This document shows, piece after piece, positions 60,008 to 64,000 of a DNA stretch of 64,000 bases. The notes beneath the pieces are model-generated. The model saw only the letters and a list, made by a program, of their open reading frames with translations. It did no database searches and had not been told where the DNA came from. The translations under genes were made by a program, and so were the position numbers. How positions within the stretch are numbered: the stretch's first letter is position 1; each line of letters starts with the position of its first letter. Origin of the DNA: an uncultured Eubacteriales bacterium (GTDB taxonomy: Bacteria > Bacillota > Clostridia > Oscillospirales > Oscillospiraceae); assembly GCA_900317425.1 (NCBI GenBank), contig ONGR01000006.1:19305-83304 (forward strand), read 5' to 3'.

Positions 60008-61855
60008 TTACTTGTTCTGATCCTCGTCGTCCACGACCTTGTAGTCGGCGTCATAGTACTGACCGCCCTGGGGGCCGCTCTGCTGGCCGGCCTGGCCGCC
60101 CGCGTTGGGATCGCCCTGGGGGGCCTGCTGCTGATAGAGCTTCTCGCTCATCTTGTAGAACAGCTGGGTCAGCTCCTCGGTGGCGGCCTTGATGGCGTCG
60201 GTGTCCTCGCCCTTCAGGGTCTCCTTCAGCTTGTCGATGCCGGCCTGGATGGGGGCCTTCTCGCTCTCGGGCAGCTTGTCGCCCACCTCGCTGAGCGTCT
60301 TCTCGGACTGATAGACCATCTGGTCGGCCTGGTTGCGGACCTCCACCTTCTCCTTGATCTTGGCGTCCTCGGCGGCATACTGCTCGGCCTCCTTGACGGC
60401 CTTCTCAATGTCCTCCTTGCTCATGTTGGAGGAGGAGGTGATGGTGATGTGCTGCTCGGTGCCGGTGCCCAGGTCCTTGGCGCTGACGTTGACGATGCCG
60501 TTGGCGTCGATATCGAAGGTCACCTCGATCTGGGGCACGCCGCGGCGGGCCGGGGCGATGCCGTCCAGATGGAAGCGGCCCAGGCTCTTGTTGGCGGCGG
60601 CCATCTCACGCTCGCCCTGCAGCACGTTGACCTCCACGGAGGTCTGGTTGTCGGCGGCGGTGGAGAAGATCTGGCTCTTCTTGACGGGGATGGTGGTGTT
60701 GCGCTCGATCAGACGGGTGCACACGCCGCCCATGGTCTCGATGCCCAGGGACAGGGGGGTGACGTCCAGCAGCAGCAGGCCCTTGACGTCGCCGGTCAGC
60801 ACGCCGGCCTGGAGGGCGGCGCCCATGGCCACGCACTCATCGGGGTTGATGCCCTTGAAGGGCTCGGAGCCGGTGAAGCTCTTGACGGCGTCCACCACGG
60901 CGGGGATACGGCTGGAGCCGCCCACCATCAGCACCTTGGCCAGATCCGAGGGCTTCAGGCCGGCGTCGGACATGGCCTGACGCACGGGGCCCATGGTGGC
61001 GTCCACCAGATGGCCGGTCAGCTCGTTGAACTTGGCGCGGGTCAGCGTCACGTCCAGATGCTTGGGGCCGGTGGCGTCGGCGGTGATATAGGGCAGGTTG
61101 ATGTTGGAGGTGGTGACGCCGGAGAGCTCGATCTTGGCCTTCTCGGCGGCCTCCTTCAGGCGCTGCATGGCCACCTTGTCGCCGCTCAGGTCGATGCCCT
61201 CGGCCTTCTTGAACTCGCTGACCAGATACTTCATGATGCACTGGTCGAAGTCGTCGCCGCCCAGACGGTTGTTGCCGGCGGTGGCCAGGACCTCGATGAC
61301 GCCGTCGTCGATCTCCAGGATGGACACATCGAAGGTGCCGCCGCCCAGGTCGTAGACCATGATCTTCTGGGCCTGCTCCTTGTCCACACCGTAGGCCAGA
61401 GCGGCGGCGGTGGGCTCGTTGATGATGCGCTTGACGTCCAGACCGGCGATCTTGCCGGCGTCCTTGGTGGCCTGGCGCTGGGAGTCGGTGAAGTAGGCGG
61501 GAACGGTGATGACGGCCTCGGTGACGGGGCTGCCCAAGTAGCTCTCGGCGTCGGCCTTCAGCTTCTGGAGGATCATGGCGCTGATCTCCTGGGGGGTGTA
61601 GTTCTTGCCGTCGATGTTGACGCGGTGATCGCTGCCCATCTCACGCTTGATGGAGGAGATGGTGCGGTCGGGGTTGGTGATGGCCTGGCGCTTTGCCACC
61701 TGGCCCACCATACGCTCGCCGGTCTTGGAGAAGGCCACCACGGACGGGGTGGTGCGGTTGCCCTCGGCGTTGGCGATGACGACTGCCTCGCCGCCTTCCA
61801 TGACGGCTACGCAGGAGTTGGTCGTACCCAGATCGATACCGATAACTTTAGACAT
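60008..61855 (-). CDS. dnaK: Molecular chaperone DnaK (Hsp70)
   Basis: The 615-residue chaperone starts [20 protein letters not shown] and has [16 protein letters not shown] and [17 protein letters not shown]. The substrate domain and the helical lid are complete, ending in the Gly/Gln-rich stretch and DDEDQNK. It has the deletion in the N-terminal half usual for Gram-positive DnaK (about 610 residues instead of 638). AGGAGGCAATCATC precedes the ATG. It is the third gene of hrcA-grpE-dnaK-dnaJ and is controlled by CIRCE. Confidence 0.98.
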   Translation of the reverse strand: MSKVIGIDLGTTNSCVAVMEGGEAVVIANAEGNRTTPSVVAFSKTGERMVGQVAKRQAITNPDRTISSIKREMGSDHRVNIDGKNYTPQEISAMILQKLKADAESYLGSPVTEAVITVPAYFTDSQRQATKDAGKIAGLDVKRIINEPTAAALAYGVDKEQAQKIMVYDLGGGTFDVSILEIDDGVIEVLATAGNNRLGGDDFDQCIMKYLVSEFKKAEGIDLSGDKVAMQRLKEAAEKAKIELSGVTTSNINLPYITADATGPKHLDVTLTRAKFNELTGHLVDATMGPVRQAMSDAGLKPSDLAKVLMVGGSSRIPAVVDAVKSFTGSEPFKGINPDECVAMGAALQAGVLTGDVKGLLLLDVTPLSLGIETMGGVCTRLIERNTTIPVKKSQIFSTAADNQTSVEVNVLQGEREMAAANKSLGRFHLDGIAPARRGVPQIEVTFDIDANGIVNVSAKDLGTGTEQHITITSSSNMSKEDIEKAVKEAEQYAAEDAKIKEKVEVRNQADQMVYQSEKTLSEVGDKLPESEKAPIQAGIDKLKETLKGEDTDAIKAATEELTQLFYKMSEKLYQQQAPQGDPNAGGQAGQQSGPQGGQYYDADYKVVDDEDQNK

Positions 61856-62004
61856 GATGATTGCCTCCTAATGATATATCAATTTATTATTTGTTTCCGA
61901 ATTTGGTTTCTATATACAACGCATCCATTCGATGCGTATTTGCCTCGCAGAGTTCTGCTGCCGCACCCCAAGGGTACTTGCCGCCATTGCTGCGCATCTG
62001 CGCA

Positions 62005-62170
62005 GACGGCGGCTGGCGCAGCAGCGGAAGATTTAGAATCATTTTTTCTGGCGACATGCGCGTCAGAAAAAATACTTCTCAGGCCGCGCAGTGTGCCAAT
62101 GAAATGAGTGCGCGGAGCGGACTGCGATCTCCTTCGTGGGCAAAACCAGCGAAGCGTTTTGACCGCGACT
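62005..62170 (-). repeat. Heat-shock spacer repeat, copy between grpE and dnaK
   Basis: The repeat starts just after the grpE stop, in the same orientation and place as the copy after dnaK. The core at 62037-62080 has TTTTTTCTGGCG / CGTCAGAAAAAA arms. The hairpin next to the stop is less perfect here. The 61856-62004 remainder of the 319-base spacer holds the dnaK ribosome site, an AT-rich patch and a small ACGCATC/GATGCGT hairpin; I saw no gene. Confidence 0.85.
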
Positions 62171-62174
62171 CAGC

Positions 62175-62732
62175 TCAGTTGGCCACCTTGACCACGGCGA
62201 AGCGGAGCACCTTCTCGCCCAGGGCGAAGCCCTTCTGGAAGACCTCCACCACGGTGTTCTCGCCCACGCTCTCGTCCTCCACGTGCATGACGGCGTTGTG
62301 CTTCTCCGGGTCGAAGGGCACGCCCTGTGCCTCGATCTCCGTGACGCCCAGCTTTTGGAGCACGTCCAGCAGCTGCTTGGTGATCATCTCCAGGCCCTGA
62401 CGATGGGGGTCGTCCTCGGCGCACTGGGCCGCGCCCCGCTCCAGGTTGTCGTACACGTCCAGGAACGGGCGTATGGTGTCCGCCTTGGCGGTGGTGTAGA
62501 GGTTTTCCTTCTCCTTGGCGGTGCGCTTGCGGTAGTTGTCATATTCGGCGGCCAGGCGCAGATACTTGTCGTTGCCGTCGCTGACCATCTTGGCCAGGGC
62601 CTCCATCTTCTCCATCTGCTCGCGGGTAACGGTGAAGGTCTCCTCCGCCTGGGGCTCCTGGCTCTCCGGCTGGGTGGTTTCCTCCTTGACCTCCTCGTTC
62701 TCGGGCAGATCCTTCTTTTCCTTCTCGCTCAT
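62175..62732 (-). CDS. grpE: Nucleotide exchange factor GrpE
   Basis: The 185-residue protein has an acidic, disordered N-terminus (KKDLPENEEVKEETTQPESQ), a long helix, and the family's C-terminal region (FDPEKHNAVMHVEDESVGENTVVEVFQKGFALGEKVLRFAVVKVAN). It releases ADP from DnaK. It overlaps the hrcA stop by four bases (ATGA). Confidence 0.97.
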   Translation of the reverse strand: MSEKEKKDLPENEEVKEETTQPESQEPQAEETFTVTREQMEKMEALAKMVSDGNDKYLRLAAEYDNYRKRTAKEKENLYTTAKADTIRPFLDVYDNLERGAAQCAEDDPHRQGLEMITKQLLDVLQKLGVTEIEAQGVPFDPEKHNAVMHVEDESVGENTVVEVFQKGFALGEKVLRFAVVKVAN

Positions 62733-63778
62733 TCCTCTTCCTCCTTGGGGGGCAGCTGGTTTTTCTTGCCGAACATGGCGCTCAGGCTCTCGGCAAAGTA
62801 GCTGAGCCGGGCCGCCACGGTGGCGTAATCCATCCGCGTGGGGCCAACCACGCCCACCAGTCCCCGCATATTGTCGCCGATATCATAGCTGGCGATGACC
62901 ACGCTGCTCTCCTTCAGGGCGTCGTTCACGTTTTCCGGCCCGATCAGGATCTGCATGGGGGCGTCGCCGGAGGGTACCGGCAGGTTTTCCTTGTTGTCCA
63001 CCATGAAGCTCATCAGATCGTGGGCCTTGTCCACGTCCCGGTACTCCGGAAACTTCAGCAGCTGGCTGGCGCCGTTGGTGAACACCTCCTGCTGCTCGCT
63101 CTGGCGAACCAGATCGCCGGCGTATTCCACCACACGGTTCAGAAGCAGGAACCAGTTGCCGTCCACCTGATCGCTGAGGCTCATCAGATGGGTGTTCATC
63201 TCGGCGGCGCCGATGCCGGTGAAGTGGGTGTTGAGCAGATGGCTCAGCTCCGGCAGGTGCGCCTGCTCCACCGGCAGGTCCAGACCCATCAGCTGGCTCT
63301 TGACCCGGCTGTCGGAGAGCATCACCACGGCGATGAAGCTGGCGCTGTCCACGCCGATCAGCTCGAAGCGGCGGACGGTGGCGGCGCTGCGGTGGTCGGC
63401 CACGGTGTAGGTGGGGTAGCCCACGAAGCTGGACACCATCTGGCCCGCCCGGGAGATCACCTCGTCCATGCCGGCCATCTTGCCGGACAGGCTCCGGTTG
63501 ATCTCCGCCGTCTCCTCGGGGCTGAGGGCCTTGCGCTCCATCAGCTCGTTGACGTACAGCCGGTAGCCCTTGGGGGAGGGGATCCGTCCGGCGGAGGTGT
63601 GGGGCTGCTCCAGATAGCCCAGCTCCGTCAGATCCGCCAGCTCGTTGCGGACGGTGGCGGAGCTGATCTTGCCGGGCATCCGCTCCACGATGGCCTTGGA
63701 GCCGATGGGCTCGGCGGTCTCGATGTAGCTGTCCACCACGATCTTTAATATTTGTCTTTTTCGCTCGGTCAATTCCAT
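62729..63778 (-). CDS. hrcA: Heat-inducible transcription repressor HrcA
   Basis: The 349-residue repressor starts MELTERKRQILKIVVDSYIETAEPIGS with its winged helix, ISSATVRNELADLTELGYLEQPHTSAGRIPSPKGYR, and has the typical C-terminal domain (LIGPENVNDALKESSVVIASYDIGDNMRGLVGVVGPTRMDY). It binds CIRCE and represses the operon; DnaJ/DnaK/GrpE control follows. The ATG at 63778 is favoured because a longer frame would cover the CIRCE and promoter. Confidence 0.97.
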   Translation of the reverse strand: MELTERKRQILKIVVDSYIETAEPIGSKAIVERMPGKISSATVRNELADLTELGYLEQPHTSAGRIPSPKGYRLYVNELMERKALSPEETAEINRSLSGKMAGMDEVISRAGQMVSSFVGYPTYTVADHRSAATVRRFELIGVDSASFIAVVMLSDSRVKSQLMGLDLPVEQAHLPELSHLLNTHFTGIGAAEMNTHLMSLSDQVDGNWFLLLNRVVEYAGDLVRQSEQQEVFTNGASQLLKFPEYRDVDKAHDLMSFMVDNKENLPVPSGDAPMQILIGPENVNDALKESSVVIASYDIGDNMRGLVGVVGPTRMDYATVAARLSYFAESLSAMFGKKNQLPPKEEEE

Positions 63779-63795
63779 AGTATGCCTCGCTTCGT

Positions 63796-63822
63796 TTAGC
63801 ACTCCTTTTCCCGGAGTGCTAA
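63796..63822 (-). promoter_or_regulatory. CIRCE operator of the heat-shock operon
   Basis: The consensus TTAGCACTC-N9-GAGTGCTAA is perfect, with the spacer CTTTTCCCG. It lies just downstream of the hrcA -10, as expected for HrcA repression. Confidence 0.97.
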
Positions 63823-63825
63823 CAC

Positions 63826-63854
63826 AGTTTACCACCCCTTTCCTGCAAAGTCAA
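63826..63854 (-). promoter_or_regulatory. Promoter of the hrcA-grpE-dnaK-dnaJ operon
   Basis: On the minus strand TTGACT (63849-63854) and TAAACT (63826-63831) are spaced by 17 bases, followed at once by CIRCE. Confidence 0.88.
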
Positions 63855-63904
63855 TAGGTGGGGCTTTGAATTATTTGTGAACAATAAAAGCCCCGGACGA
63901 ACCT

Positions 63905-64000
63905 TGAACTGCACCCCATTTGTTAGACAAGTATGGTATACTACTAACAAGTGGGGTGTTGTTATATGCCAAAGGGAATACCAAACAAGAGATACACAGG
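63905..64000 (+). mobile_element. Left end of an IS3-family (IS150-type) insertion sequence, cut by window edge
   Basis: The end starts TGAACTGCACCCCATTTGTT, close to the IS150-type terminal repeat. A 15-base inverted repeat (CACCCCATTTGTTAG at 63912-63926 against CTAACAAGTGGGGTG at 63944-63958, one mismatch) could fold across the region ahead of the transposase start. The insertion end is about 50 bases upstream of the heat-shock -35. The right end lies outside. Confidence 0.75.
63966..64000 (+). CDS. IS3-family transposase OrfA, first 11 codons only
   Basis: An ATG at 63966 opens a frame MPKGIPNKRYT that runs off the window. This is the usual start of IS3-family helix-turn-helix OrfA proteins in clostridia (MPKGIPNKRYTxEFK). 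Only 11 residues are visible, so the family is inferred from the start and the inverted repeat. GTGGGGTG is the only ribosome-site-like sequence ahead. Confidence 0.72.
   Translation, partial: MPKGIPNKRYT

Noticed and set aside
58496-62107. A plus-strand open frame of 1203 codons
   Set aside because: It is antisense to dnaJ and dnaK. The high GC and codon bias of those genes leave the opposite frame open. Its low-complexity Gly/Leu/Val/His-rich translation fits no protein.

Overview
The window looks like chromosomal DNA of a GC-rich, Gram-positive, probably spore-forming gut Clostridium relative (Oscillospirales/Oscillospiraceae type). The inference rests on AGGAGG-type ribosome sites, sigma-A style promoters, an HrcA/CIRCE heat-shock operon, a SpoVAC homologue, a ZTP riboswitch on a purine operon, a cohesin/dockerin pair and DUF families common in that group. 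The genus cannot be decided from the sequence. No rRNA, tRNA or CRISPR array was seen.

Layout. 1-5032 (minus): purine operon purE-purC-purF-purM-purN-purO, led by a promoter, a ZTP riboswitch and a terminator. 5138-9464 (plus): an HxxxDG acyltransferase with a zinc-ribbon membrane protein, then a sigma factor overlapping a membrane-anchored serpin. 9477-12787 (minus): an S9 peptidase and a CPBP intramembrane protease. 12895-17605 (plus): a MacB-like ABC exporter with two adaptor genes behind a Pho-box-like site. 17638-22962: a palindromic repeat, a homocysteine methyltransferase, a PfkB kinase, an alkylguanine-DNA methyltransferase, an SsuABC-like importer and a second copy of the repeat. 22985-29119: a membrane-anchored DUF4015-type glycosidase-like protein, then a dockerin-bearing secreted protein followed by a membrane-anchored cohesin protein. 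29168-40455: truA, a LysE exporter, a GNAT-like protein, a phosphopantetheinyl transferase, a Gfo/Idh oxidoreductase, a ROK kinase, a DUF3783/alkyltransferase-like pair, a DUF4340 lipoprotein with a two-component system, a 23-codon ORF, mnmA and a kinase-like protein lacking its phosphoacceptor His. 40615-48022: two GAPDH paralogues flanking a GntR regulator, and a large RND transporter. 48074-58306: SpoVAC, ferredoxin, hemW, a TPR membrane protein, a VanY-type peptidase, radical SAM enzymes, tdk, mutY, a second glycosidase-like protein, rpiB and a PHP phosphatase. 58326-63854 (minus): hrcA-grpE-dnaK-dnaJ with unusual repeats in its spacers. 63905-64000: left end of an IS150-type insertion sequence.

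Most notable: (1) a block of about 535 bp (27242-27777) with far lower GC and foreign codon use that covers the end of the second dockerin repeat plus the whole cohesin domain and stops at the cohesin boundary, suggesting that a matching interaction pair was swapped or acquired as one unit; (2) a sigma factor translationally coupled to a serpin whose N-terminus looks like an anti-sigma anchor; (3) a purF-like gene without the N-terminal catalytic cysteine; (4) two GAPDHs, one lacking the NAD-selecting Asp; (5) a nearly identical 44-bp hairpin core in both the grpE-dnaK and dnaK-dnaJ spacers and a duplicated dnaJ 3' end; (6) an RND pump with a coiled-coil insertion and a Met-Ser-Gly tract.
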